In this document: piece by piece, positions 1-11,700 of the stretch
Layout of the letters: the number at the start of each line of letters is the position of its first letter
Numbering within the stretch: position 1 is the stretch's first letter
NCBI RefSeq assembly: GCF_011082085.1
Contig: NZ_CP041063.1
Coordinates: 2,704,001 to 2,768,000 of the forward strand
Length of the DNA: 64,000 bases
Direction of reading: 5' to 3'
DNA from: Bacillus sp. Cs-700
GTDB lineage: Bacteria > Bacillota > Bacilli > Bacillales > Guptibacillaceae
Made by a program: the position numbers and the translations under genes
The notes under the pieces: generated by a model
Told to the model about the DNA's origin: nothing
What the model saw: only the letters and a program-made list of their open reading frames with translations
The model's database searches: none

Positions 1-1
1 T

Positions 2-595
2 GATTACCGTCCTCAAACTTTTCTAGCAGGCATTCTTTTTTCGATAGCCGTTCTTTTTCTAATTTGGTACTATGACTGGACGATTTTTGAAAAAGACATT
101 CTAACCATTTTGCTACCTGTTCTTATTGTTACTTGGTGTATGGGACTTGTTTTCTATAAAGTGGGGATTAAGAAACGCTTCTATCAATCTTTAAATACAA
201 GTGTCCAATTGGCGATTTCGACGAAGAAGGTTCAGGATGTGATGATGTATATTGATTCTGATCTAAAGCGATATAAAACAGAGCGTGTGACAACTGACGG
301 AGGGTATTATGAAGTTGTTCGCTGCATGACCTGTCTTTATCATTCAAAGTATCTTGAAGAAGTACGCTTCCAGATCAATGACACAACCCTTACCTTTACA
401 GCGAAAGAGCGTTTGATTGAAGTAACTGTGAATAGTGGGTACAGCCATTCATTCTTAATTGATCGTCTTGAGTTTAGAGATGGCTACTGTCAAAGCCTTC
501 GTAAAGGCAGTAAGCTTTTCGATGATAAGTTAATGGTCACTTATTTAAACGCTGCCTTTGAGCAAAGGCCTGCTTACTTTCAAACAAGCTCTTAA
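2..595 (+). CDS. Unknown membrane protein, 5' end outside window
   Basis: The reading frame is open from base 2 with no ATG or GTG before the TTG at 110, so the true start lies upstream of the window. The visible N-terminal part has two hydrophobic stretches, one around FLAGILFSIAVLFLIW and one around ILTILLPVLIVTWCMG, which look like two membrane helices. About 130 mostly soluble residues follow, with a YEVVRCMTCLYHS segment. I do not recognise a family. It is convergent with the next gene and ends at a shared terminator. The frame is certain; function is unknown. Confidence 0.75.
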   Translation, partial: DYRPQTFLAGILFSIAVLFLIWYYDWTIFEKDILTILLPVLIVTWCMGLVFYKVGIKKRFYQSLNTSVQLAISTKKVQDVMMYIDSDLKRYKTERVTTDGGYYEVVRCMTCLYHSKYLEEVRFQINDTTLTFTAKERLIEVTVNSGYSHSFLIDRLEFRDGYCQSLRKGSKLFDDKLMVTYLNAAFEQRPAYFQTSS

Positions 596-600
596 TTACT

Positions 601-632
601 GCCCTCTCTTCTCAAGAAGAGGGGCTTTTTTT
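601..632. terminator. Bidirectional terminator between convergent genes
   Basis: A stem formed by CTCTTCT and AGAAGAGGGGC is followed by a T-run. It lies immediately after the stop of the left gene and abuts the stop of the convergent hydrolase, so it may serve both. Confidence 0.7.
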
Positions 633-1254
633 AACCTTCATAAGCTGTTATTGTTTTTCGTTGGTTCGCTTTTTCAATAAGCTTTTCTAGTTTTAATTCG
701 CTTGAAGCCTGGGTGTTTGCTTTTAAGTTTCCTTCCATTAAGCGAAGGGCATAGTCATTGTCTTCTTTGACATTAGACGCACAGCAATCAGATGGAATAT
801 AAAGATCATATTCTCTCATGTATGCATCGTTTGCAGTAAAAAGCACACAAATGTTTCCTGCAAAACCAGTTATAATGAGAGTATTAACGTTCAAATACTT
901 CAATAGTGTTGAAAGTGGTGTTGAAAAAAAGCCAGAGTGCTTTGGCTTAACGACTGTATAATCATCATCTTCAGGCTCAAGACGATCAACAAGGTGTTGG
1001 CCATTTGCCTCGGCGGCATAGTTAATCACCTTTTTGAAATCAGATTGCCATAAACCATAATTATCATTAACATAGATCACAGGCATTCCTTTTGATTTTG
1101 CCTGTTCTTTTAAAGATTTAATATTATCGGCTGTTTCCTCTGTATATCTTGCTAGAAGTTCAGCATCTTCAAAATCCATCGTGTTGATCACATCGATTAA
1201 TAAAAGTGCAGCGGAAGTGTCTTGATGGCTATGTTCGATATGTTCTTTACCCAT
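631..1254 (-). CDS. yaaI: Isochorismatase-family cysteine hydrolase (YaaI-like)
   Basis: A 207-residue protein with the isochorismatase-like fold signature. The probable catalytic triad is D21 in ALLLIDVINT, a lysine in VVKPKHSGF (K103 or K105) and C136 in FAGNICVLFT. Family members hydrolyse isochorismate, nicotinamide or related amides; the substrate cannot be told from sequence. An AAAGGAGAGG ribosome-binding site precedes the ATG. The gene is divergent from tadA, the same position as yaaI in Bacillus subtilis, which supports the symbol. It is probably soluble and cytoplasmic. Confidence 0.85.
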   Translation of the reverse strand: MGKEHIEHSHQDTSAALLLIDVINTMDFEDAELLARYTEETADNIKSLKEQAKSKGMPVIYVNDNYGLWQSDFKKVINYAAEANGQHLVDRLEPEDDDYTVVKPKHSGFFSTPLSTLLKYLNVNTLIITGFAGNICVLFTANDAYMREYDLYIPSDCCASNVKEDNDYALRLMEGNLKANTQASSELKLEKLIEKANQRKTITAYEG

Positions 1255-1318
1255 GTGAACTCCTCTCCTTTAAATAAATTGGAATAATATGTAGTTTACC
1301 CAAACTGTTCTTAGATAA

Positions 1319-1873
<555 letters not shown>

Positions 1874-1906
1874 TATAGTCTTTTTGTCAGCGAGACAACG
1901 ATTGAT

Positions 1907-1999
1907 GGAGGCGTACCCAAGTCTGGCTGAAGGGGGCTGACTCGAAATCAGTTAGGACGTTCACGCGTCGCGGGGGTTCAAATCCTCTCGCCTCCGCCA
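1907..1999 (+). tRNA. tRNA-Ser(CGA)
   Basis: A 93-base tRNA with the long variable arm of serine tRNAs. The acceptor strands GGAGGCG and CGCCTCC pair fully, with discriminator G and an encoded CCA. The anticodon loop CTCGAAA gives CGA, reading UCG. The T loop GTTCAAATC is normal. It lies 33 bases after tadA and may be transcribed with it. Confidence 0.97.
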
Positions 2000-2026
2000 T
2001 TTACATTTAATGGAGTATTTGACCTG

Positions 2027-2055
2027 TTGCTAAAATGGTCGAAATGCGATATACT
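2027..2055 (+). promoter_or_regulatory. Sigma-A promoter of SRP RNA
   Basis: TTGCTA (2027-2032) and TATACT (2050-2055) are separated by 17 bases, placing the start near 2062, upstream of the mature RNA. This fits a precursor that is then processed. Confidence 0.6.
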
Positions 2056-2097
2056 TTATTTTGCACCATTCGAGTGCACAACATTATTATCAAATTT

Positions 2098-2367
2098 GCC
2101 GTGCTAGGTGGGGAATTAGCGGTGCCCTGTACTCGCAATCCGCTATAGCGAGACTGAATCCCTTCCCGAGGTTTAGCCACTGCAGGGTCTGACCTGAATA
2201 AGTGGTGTTGACATTCGGGTCCTGCGCAACAGAGTCCTATGAATCCTGTCAGGTCCGGAAGGAAGCAGCAGTAAGTAGGTACCCTCTGTGTGCCGCGGGA
2301 GTGCCCGGATCGAGCTAACTGTTCAGGTAACGCCTGTGGTGGCTTTATCGAAGGAAGGTGCACGGTT
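2098..2367 (+). ncRNA. scr: Signal recognition particle RNA (scRNA, large Bacillus type)
   Basis: This is the RNA scaffold of the signal recognition particle, which targets nascent membrane and secreted proteins with Ffh. Recognisable elements are the 5' Alu region GCCGTGCTAGGTGGGGA, the SRP54-binding core GTCAGGTCCGGAAGGAAGCA, and terminal pairing of GCCGTGC with GCACGGT. About 270 bases with an Alu domain is the Bacillus type, as opposed to the short E. coli 4.5S form. Ends are set by the terminal stem and could be off by a few bases. Confidence 0.95.
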
Positions 2368-2387
2368 TACTTAATTTATATGCTCAA

Positions 2388-2416
2388 ACTCACTCTTTTA
2401 AAAGGGTGAGTTTTTT
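2388..2416 (+). terminator. Terminator of SRP RNA
   Basis: ACTCACTCTTTT pairs with AAAAGGGTGAGT (one G-U), followed by TTTTTT. Confidence 0.85.
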
Positions 2417-2441
2417 AGTATCGTTTTAGTAGGATTGTCTT

Positions 2442-2470
2442 TTGAATTAAAGGCGATGAAACGGTATAAT
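2442..2470 (+). promoter_or_regulatory. Sigma-A promoter of dnaX operon
   Basis: TTGAAT (2442-2447), a 17-base spacer and TATAAT (2465-2470) lie just before dnaX and after the SRP RNA terminator. Confidence 0.7.
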
Positions 2471-2506
2471 AGAAACGTATGAAGAGGTTAGGAGGAGAGT
2501 AGGCGA

Positions 2507-4198
2507 ATGAGTTATCAAGCGCTATACCGCGTTTGGCGACCGCAAACGTTTGAAGATGTGGTTGGTCAAAAGCATGTTACAAGAACAATTCAGAACGCAC
2601 TCATGCAGCAAAAAATCTCTCACGCCTATTTGTTTACAGGACCTCGAGGAACGGGAAAAACGAGTGCTGCCAAAATTATTGCGAAGGCGATTAACTGTGA
2701 GAAGGCACCAGTAGCTGAACCATGCAATGAATGTTCAGCGTGTCTTGGCATCACTGATGGTTCAATTTCTGACGTCATAGAAATTGATGCGGCTTCTAAT
2801 ACAGGGGTCGACGACATTCGTGATATTCGCGATAAAGTGAAGTATGCACCAAGTTCTGTTTCTTATAAGGTGTATATCATAGATGAAGTTCACATGCTTT
2901 CAACAGGAGCTTTCAATGCTCTTCTTAAAACATTAGAAGAACCTCCAAAGCATGTGGTGTTTATTCTTGCAACTACGGAGCCTCACAAAATCCCATTAAC
3001 AATCATTTCAAGGTGTCAGCGTTTTGATATGAGAAGGATTACAGCGCAGGACATTGTGGGACGGTTACAAACCATTATTCATGCGCAGGATATTGAGGTA
3101 GAAGAAGATGCTCTTTATCAAGTCGCTCGAGCGGCAGATGGCGGAATGCGAGATGCTTTAAGTATTCTTGATCAGGCGATCTCATATAGTGAGGCGGAAG
3201 TTGTATTAGATGATGTGCTTGCTGTAACAGGAAGCGTGTCTCAAAAAATGATTTCAAAAATCGCATTGGCTTTCCATCATAAAGATGTGGCGGAAGCATT
3301 GAATGCAGTGGAAGAATTAATGGATCACGGGAAAGATGCTGCACGTTTCCTTGAAGATCTGATCTATTACTATCGTGATTTATTACTTTATCAAACGGCC
3401 CCTCAGCTTGAAGAGGTTGTTGAACGAGTGAAAATTGATGAAACGTTCCAGCAGTTAGGTGACCAATCCGCGAAAGATTGGATCTACAAAGTCATCGAGA
3501 CGTTGAATCGCAGTCAGCAAGAGATGAAGTGGACAAACCATCCGCGGATTTTTCTTGAATTAGCTCTCGTACAAATTTGTCAGGATGAAACCAGCAGTCA
3601 GAGTCAACCAGCTCAAGATCAGAGTGAATTACTTGAACGTATTCAAAAGCTTGAGGGTGAACTGAAAACACTGAAAGAGCAAGGTGTTACGGTTAAACAA
3701 GAAGAGACAAGTGAACCGAAACAGAAGAAACAATTTAAACCTTCCAGACAGAAATCTGGTGTATCTCATGGTAGAATAAAAGAGATGCTGAAGAAAGCGA
3801 CCAAGCAGGATTTAATGAAAGTAAAAAGTGTTTGGGGCGAAGTGATGGAGAACGTCCGTCAGGAAAAAGTCTCTGCTCATGCTTGGTTAAAGGATAGCGA
3901 GCCAGTTGCAGCTACGGATAACTCCTTCTTGCTATCTTTCCAGTATGATATGCACTGCCAGATGGCAACGAAAGACAACATTCGTGGTACGCTTGAACAA
4001 GTACTTTCACGAACGATTGGCAAACAGCTTGAAATGGTTGCAATAGTCGAAACAGAGTGGAAGGAAATCCGCGCTGAGTTCTTGAAGACAAGAGATGAAC
4101 CAGAACCCGACGAAAATGGTGGGGAGCCAGCAGAGGATCCATTAATTGCTGAAGCAAGACGCCTTGTAGGCGATGATTTATTAGATATTCAAACTTAA
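2507..4198 (+). CDS. dnaX: DNA polymerase III subunit tau/gamma
   Basis: DnaX is the AAA+ motor of the clamp loader, which loads the beta sliding clamp at replication forks with HolA and HolB. The 563-residue protein has Walker A GPRGTGKT (about 45-52), a zinc knuckle (C64, C73, C76, C79), the Walker B segment IDEVHML and sensor TTEPHKIP. Domain III and a charged tau-specific C-terminal region follow. Length equals B. subtilis DnaX. GGAGGAG precedes the ATG. It leads the conserved dnaX-yaaK-recR-yaaL group. Confidence 0.98.
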   Translation: MSYQALYRVWRPQTFEDVVGQKHVTRTIQNALMQQKISHAYLFTGPRGTGKTSAAKIIAKAINCEKAPVAEPCNECSACLGITDGSISDVIEIDAASNTGVDDIRDIRDKVKYAPSSVSYKVYIIDEVHMLSTGAFNALLKTLEEPPKHVVFILATTEPHKIPLTIISRCQRFDMRRITAQDIVGRLQTIIHAQDIEVEEDALYQVARAADGGMRDALSILDQAISYSEAEVVLDDVLAVTGSVSQKMISKIALAFHHKDVAEALNAVEELMDHGKDAARFLEDLIYYYRDLLLYQTAPQLEEVVERVKIDETFQQLGDQSAKDWIYKVIETLNRSQQEMKWTNHPRIFLELALVQICQDETSSQSQPAQDQSELLERIQKLEGELKTLKEQGVTVKQEETSEPKQKKQFKPSRQKSGVSHGRIKEMLKKATKQDLMKVKSVWGEVMENVRQEKVSAHAWLKDSEPVAATDNSFLLSFQYDMHCQMATKDNIRGTLEQVLSRTIGKQLEMVAIVETEWKEIRAEFLKTRDEPEPDENGGEPAEDPLIAEARRLVGDDLLDIQT

Positions 4199-4228
4199 AA
4201 ATGAACGATAACTAAGGAGGAATTTTTT

Positions 4229-4561
4229 ATGAAACGTGGTATGGGTGGCGGAGGAAACATGAATAACATGATGAAGCAAATGCAGAAGATGCAGAAGGAT
4301 ATGGCAAAGGCACAAGAAGAACTGAAAGACAAAGTCGTTGAAGGTTCAGCTGGCGGCGGCATGGTTCTTGTTAAAGCGAATGGCCATAAAGAAATTCTTG
4401 AAGTTATTGTAAAAGAAGAAGTTGTAGATCCAGAAGACATCGATATGCTTCAGGACCTTGTTCTTGCTGCAACGAATGATGCGCTACGTAATGTAGACGA
4501 ATTGGTTAACAAAGACATGGGTAAATTTACGCAAGGGCTTAATATGCCAGGAATGTTTTAG
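4229..4561 (+). CDS. yaaK: YbaB/EbfC nucleoid-associated protein
   Basis: A 110-residue member of the YbaB/EbfC family, small dimeric DNA-binding proteins thought to associate with the nucleoid. The N-terminus is rich in glycine and methionine ([19 protein letters not shown]), and the family core [14 protein letters not shown] is present. A strong TAAGGAGG precedes the ATG. Its place between dnaX and recR is conserved across most bacteria and suggests a link to replication or recombination, but its exact role is not settled. Confidence 0.95.
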   Translation: MKRGMGGGGNMNNMMKQMQKMQKDMAKAQEELKDKVVEGSAGGGMVLVKANGHKEILEVIVKEEVVDPEDIDMLQDLVLAATNDALRNVDELVNKDMGKFTQGLNMPGMF

Positions 4562-4572
4562 GGGGAACGCAG

Positions 4573-5169
4573 GTGCATTATCCTGAACCAATCTCAAAAC
4601 TGATCGACAGTTTTATGAAGTTGCCGGGAATCGGACCAAAAACGGCGGTCCGCCTGGCTTTTTTCGTTCTTGAAATGAATGATGATGACGTACTTGATTT
4701 CGGAAAGGCACTAGTCAATGCGAAGCGTCAGCTAACGTATTGCTCTGTTTGTAATCACATTACTGATACGGATCCTTGTCGGATCTGTTCAGACACTCAT
4801 CGAGATGAAACCGTTATTTGCGTCGTTCAAGATGCGAAAGATGTCATCGCTATTGAGAAAATGAAAGACTATACGGGTCTTTATCACGTGCTCCATGGTG
4901 CTATTTCTCCTGTGGAAGGAATTGGTCCGGAGGATATTAAAGTGCCAGAGCTTTTGAAACGTCTACAGGATGATAAGGTGACGGAAATCATTCTTGCCAC
5001 AGATCCTACAATTGAAGGGGAAGCAACAGCAATGTATATTGCTCGTCTTGTGAAACCGACTGGGATTCGGATTACTCGTATTGCTCACGGCCTTCCTGTA
5101 GGTGGCGATCTTGAATATGCTGATGAAGTCACCCTTTCTAAAGCAATGGAAGGTCGTCGTGAATTGTAG
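4573..5169 (+). CDS. recR: Recombination mediator RecR
   Basis: RecR acts with RecO (and RecF) to load RecA on SSB-coated single-stranded DNA during gap repair. The 198-residue protein has the N-terminal helix-hairpin-helix ([13 protein letters not shown]), a four-cysteine zinc finger (C57, C60, C69, C72) and a Toprim domain starting at [10 protein letters not shown]. The GTG start at 4573 is preceded by AGGGGGA. It starts 11 bases after yaaK and is probably co-transcribed with dnaX. Confidence 0.97.
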   Translation: MHYPEPISKLIDSFMKLPGIGPKTAVRLAFFVLEMNDDDVLDFGKALVNAKRQLTYCSVCNHITDTDPCRICSDTHRDETVICVVQDAKDVIAIEKMKDYTGLYHVLHGAISPVEGIGPEDIKVPELLKRLQDDKVTEIILATDPTIEGEATAMYIARLVKPTGIRITRIAHGLPVGGDLEYADEVTLSKAMEGRREL

Positions 5170-5186
5170 CGTCAGGAGGAAACAAA

Positions 5187-5402
5187 ATGTTCTTCAAACG
5201 TAGAGGCTATTTACGCAAGGAAGCTGATGAGCGTTTGATTCAGACGCTATATGAATTAAAAGAAGTATGGAACAAACAGAAAGAAATTGTAGAGCGTAGC
5301 GTAGAACCCTCTGGAGCGGTTCTTGCTAAGCTGAAAGTTGATGAAGCGAAATACTTCTTTCTATTAAAAGAAGCGAAACGAAGAAAGATAAGAATGGGAT
5401 AG
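5187..5402 (+). CDS. yaaL: YaaL family (DUF2508) small protein
   Basis: A 71-residue, highly charged, probably helical protein with no membrane segment. Position after recR and before bofA, plus length, match B. subtilis YaaL, whose function is not known. AGGAGGA precedes the ATG. Its last codons and stop form the 5' arm of the terminator at 5391. Confidence 0.88.
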   Translation: MFFKRRGYLRKEADERLIQTLYELKEVWNKQKEIVERSVEPSGAVLAKLKVDEAKYFFLLKEAKRRKIRMG

Positions 5403-5426
5403 TTCAAACTTCCCGTTCTTTTTTAT
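5391..5426 (+). terminator. Terminator overlapping the end of yaaL
   Basis: AGAATGGGA, inside the last yaaL codons, pairs with TCCCGTTCT (one G-U) and is followed by TTTTTT. It would end the dnaX operon before bofA. Confidence 0.65.
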
Positions 5427-5477
5427 TTGGACAGACATAAGATTTAGTAATTCTGAGAAAAAGAGCGGAGGCCCATC

Positions 5478-5744
5478 ATGGATCCAAAACTCATTATTGG
5501 CTTATTTGTCCTAAGTATTGTTTTGCTTCTTTTCGTAGGGGCGCCATTGAAACCGTTGCGTTGGATCGGACAGGGGTTAATCAAGCTTGCCATCGGTGCG
5601 TTACTACTGTTCTTTCTAAATACGTTCGGAAGTCCTTTTGATTTACATGTTCCTATTAATCCAGGAACTGCTGTCGTTACCGGATTCTTAGGTATCCCTG
5701 GCCTTGTAGCACTTGCTGCCATACAGCTTGTTATCATAGGGTAA
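5478..5744 (+). CDS. bofA: BofA, inhibitor of pro-sigma-K processing
   Basis: BofA is an integral membrane protein that, with SpoIVFA, holds the intramembrane protease SpoIVFB inactive in the outer forespore membrane until the forespore signal arrives. The 88-residue protein is mostly hydrophobic, with one segment near 5-24 and another near 32-48, and ends with the typical NPGTAVVTGFLGIPGLV motif. GGAGG precedes the ATG. Its own terminator and an upstream one make it a single-gene unit, as expected for a mother-cell gene. Confidence 0.95.
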   Translation: MDPKLIIGLFVLSIVLLLFVGAPLKPLRWIGQGLIKLAIGALLLFFLNTFGSPFDLHVPINPGTAVVTGFLGIPGLVALAAIQLVIIG

Positions 5745-5749
5745 AACAA

Positions 5750-5780
5750 AAGGATCCTATCATAAAAGGGTCCTTTTTGT
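5750..5780 (+). terminator. Terminator of bofA
   Basis: AAAGGATCC pairs with GGGTCCTTT (one G-U), followed by a T-run. It separates bofA from the rRNA promoters. Confidence 0.8.
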
Positions 5781-5808
5781 TTTTCTGAAATAATTTTTAA
5801 AAAGGGGG

Positions 5809-5837
5809 TTGCATACCAAAGACAACCCTGATATAGT
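5809..5837 (+). promoter_or_regulatory. rRNA operon promoter P1
   Basis: TTGCAT (5809-5814), a 17-base spacer and TATAGT (5832-5837). Expected start near 5844 at a G, as usual for growth-regulated Bacillus rRNA promoters. Confidence 0.65.
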
Positions 5838-5892
5838 TATATAGGTCGCCGCAACAACGCGGTTGACGCAAAAAACAATTTCAAAAAAGTTG

Positions 5893-5922
5893 TTGACGCT
5901 AACTGAGTTAATATGGTATATT
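5893..5922 (+). promoter_or_regulatory. rRNA operon promoter P2
   Basis: TTGACG (5893-5898), an 18-base spacer and TATATT (5917-5922). It is the second of two tandem promoters about 85 bases apart. Confidence 0.7.
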
Positions 5923-5959
5923 AATAAAGTCGCTGAAAACGACATTGAAAGAAACGAAT

Positions 5960-5974
5960 TGCTCTTTGAAAACT
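5960..5974 (+). promoter_or_regulatory. boxA-like antitermination element in rRNA leader
   Basis: TGCTCTTTGAAAACT in the leader resembles the Bacillus rRNA boxA where the Nus factors bind to protect transcription from Rho. Confidence 0.6.
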
Positions 5975-5994
5975 GAACGAAACGCCATGTAAGT
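5971..5994 (+). repeat. 5' arm of 16S precursor processing stem
   Basis: AACTGAACGAAACGCCATG and the next five bases pair with 7634-7657 downstream of 16S, with one bulge and G-U pairs. This is the double strand expected to be cut by RNase III to free pre-16S. Confidence 0.8.
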
Positions 5995-6045
5995 AGTTGT
6001 TTCTACGGAAACAAAACATTGTTTTAAAAGCTAGATTAAGCTTTC

Positions 6046-7600
<1,555 letters not shown>

Positions 7601-7633
7601 TGGAGAATTACGAAGGTAACTTACGTTACCAAC

Positions 7634-7657
7634 CTTACATGAGCGTTTCGTTTAGTT
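7634..7657 (+). repeat. 3' arm of 16S precursor processing stem
   Basis: CTTACATGAGCGTTTCGTTT and following bases are complementary to 5971-5994. The spacer also has local hairpins: GGTAAC/GTTACC near 7616-7630 and GAAAGAAT/ATTCTTTC near 7660-7681. The spacer (7601-7835) holds no tRNA gene. Confidence 0.8.
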
Positions 7658-7729
7658 TTGAAAGAATGATTGTATTCTTTCAAAATAGGTGAAGTGATGA
7701 AGCTTACGCTGATTCAATTAGTAGCCTTG

Positions 7730-7759
7730 TTCCTTGAAAACTAGATAGCATAAACAACG
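7730..7759 (+). repeat. 5' arm of 23S precursor processing stem
   Basis: This arm contains TTCCTTGAAAACTAGATAGC and ends ACAACG. It is complementary to 10902-10931 at all but two or three of 30 positions, counting G-U pairs. It is the expected pre-23S double strand. Confidence 0.8.
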
Positions 7760-7835
7760 ACATCCAATAATTATTTTTTATGCAAGAACTTAGTAATAAC
7801 TGATGCGTTATGGCAGCAATGCCTAACAAATCGAA

Positions 7836-10764
<2,929 letters not shown>

Positions 10765-10812
10765 AAAAACGAAAAGCGAAGTAAGCCGTTTAAATCCGAC
10801 AAGCGTTGGAAG

Positions 10813-10851
10813 CTTTTGAATCAGACGCGCTTTTTGCGTCAGAATCAAAAG
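10813..10851 (+). repeat. Long hairpin in 23S-5S spacer
   Basis: CTTTTGAATCAGACGC and GCGTCAGAATCAAAAG form a 16-bp stem with two mismatches around a 7-base loop. With 10902-10931 it gives the spacer extensive structure. Confidence 0.7.
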
Positions 10852-10901
10852 GTGAAACGATCGAGGATTTGGCTTACGTAGCTGGACACATTATTGGAAT
10901 A

Positions 10902-10931
10902 CGTTGTGCGTGCTATCTAGTTTTCAGGGAA
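10902..10931 (+). repeat. 3' arm of 23S precursor processing stem
   Basis: This arm begins CGTTGTGCGTGCTATCTAG and ends TTTTCAGGGAA. It pairs with 7730-7759, so the pre-23S stem closes 140-170 bases downstream of mature 23S, just before 5S. Confidence 0.8.
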
Positions 10932-10942
10932 TACCCTGTAAA

Positions 10943-11060
<118 letters not shown>

Positions 11061-11069
11061 AAAGAAGAA

Positions 11070-11102
11070 AAGCGAGAGACCAAATGGTTTCTCGCTTTTT
11101 TG
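11070..11102 (+). terminator. Terminator of rRNA operon
   Basis: AAGCGAGAGACCA pairs with TGGTTTCTCGCTT (one G-U), followed by TTTTTT. It is a strong 13-bp stem. Confidence 0.9.
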
Positions 11103-11309
11103 TATGGTTTTATGGATGAGTTTTTACTAGCTCAAAACCCTCATTCATGACGTTCGCGCAATAAACTTGGTACCTTCACATCCCTCCTTGAGCGATAAGG
11201 ATATTATACCTTTGAAATTTTCTTTCTTTTCGTAAATCACAGACACGGGATAAGTTACAGGCACATATCCTTAGAAAGAAGCGAAAAGTCAGCTTAAATT
11301 AAAAAAACG

Positions 11310-11339
11310 GTATAGATCCGCTATAATTGGGCAATGCTT
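11310..11339 (+). promoter_or_regulatory. Candidate sigma-F promoter of csfB
   Basis: GTATA (11310-11314), a 15-base spacer and GGCAATGCTT (11330-11339) approximate the sigma-F pattern GYATA-15-GGNNANAHTR, with two mismatches in the -10. csfB is a known sigma-F target in B. subtilis, which supports it. Confidence 0.45.
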
Positions 11340-11358
11340 TTACCATGGAGGTGGGAAG

Positions 11359-11553
11359 ATGGAGAAGACAATCAGGGAGAGCAGCGAGTGCTGTCTTGTT
11401 TGTGAAGAGCACAGTTTCAAAGGCATCCATATTTGTGATCGTTTTATCTGTCATGACTGTGAACGAAAGGTCATTCAAACAGATACCAGTCATGAAAACT
11501 ATCAATTTTACCTTGAAAAATTACGCAAACTACGACTAAGTCGATTAGCATAA
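11359..11553 (+). CDS. csfB: Gin (CsfB), anti-sigma-G factor
   Basis: Gin binds and inhibits sigma-G (and sigma-E in the forespore), preventing premature late forespore transcription. The 64-residue protein has the zinc-binding cysteines C12-x2-C15 and C31-x2-C34, with C26 between them in ICDRFICHDCERKV. ATGGAGGTGGG precedes the ATG. It is downstream of the rRNA operon, as in B. subtilis, but xpaC and yaaN, which follow it there, are absent. Confidence 0.93.
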   Translation: MEKTIRESSECCLVCEEHSFKGIHICDRFICHDCERKVIQTDTSHENYQFYLEKLRKLRLSRLA

Positions 11554-11587
11554 GCAGATAGCTGTTTTATAGGCTATCTGCTTTTTT
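11552..11587 (+). terminator. Terminator of csfB
   Basis: AGCAGATAGC and GCTATCTGCT form a perfect 10-bp stem, followed by TTTTTT. Confidence 0.9.
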
Positions 11588-11700
11588 ACTTAACCTGAAG
11601 AAGGGACAATCATACTTATCCCTTTACTTCTCCGATAGTCGAGATAATGATAGAATACTAGTATAAGGAAATGACTCTTCAATAGATTGTAGTTGATTAA

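Noticed and set aside
2019..2055. TTGACC as the -35 of the SRP RNA promoter
   Set aside because: Its spacing to TATACT is 25 bases; TTGCTA at 2027 with 17 bases fits better.
2007..2363. Minus-strand frame of 118 codons
   Set aside because: It is antisense to the SRP RNA, whose structure and core motifs are certain.
2507..4198. Programmed -1 frameshift in dnaX producing gamma
   Set aside because: I see no strong slippery heptamer followed by a stable hairpin like that of E. coli; a single tau-type product is expected in Bacillus.
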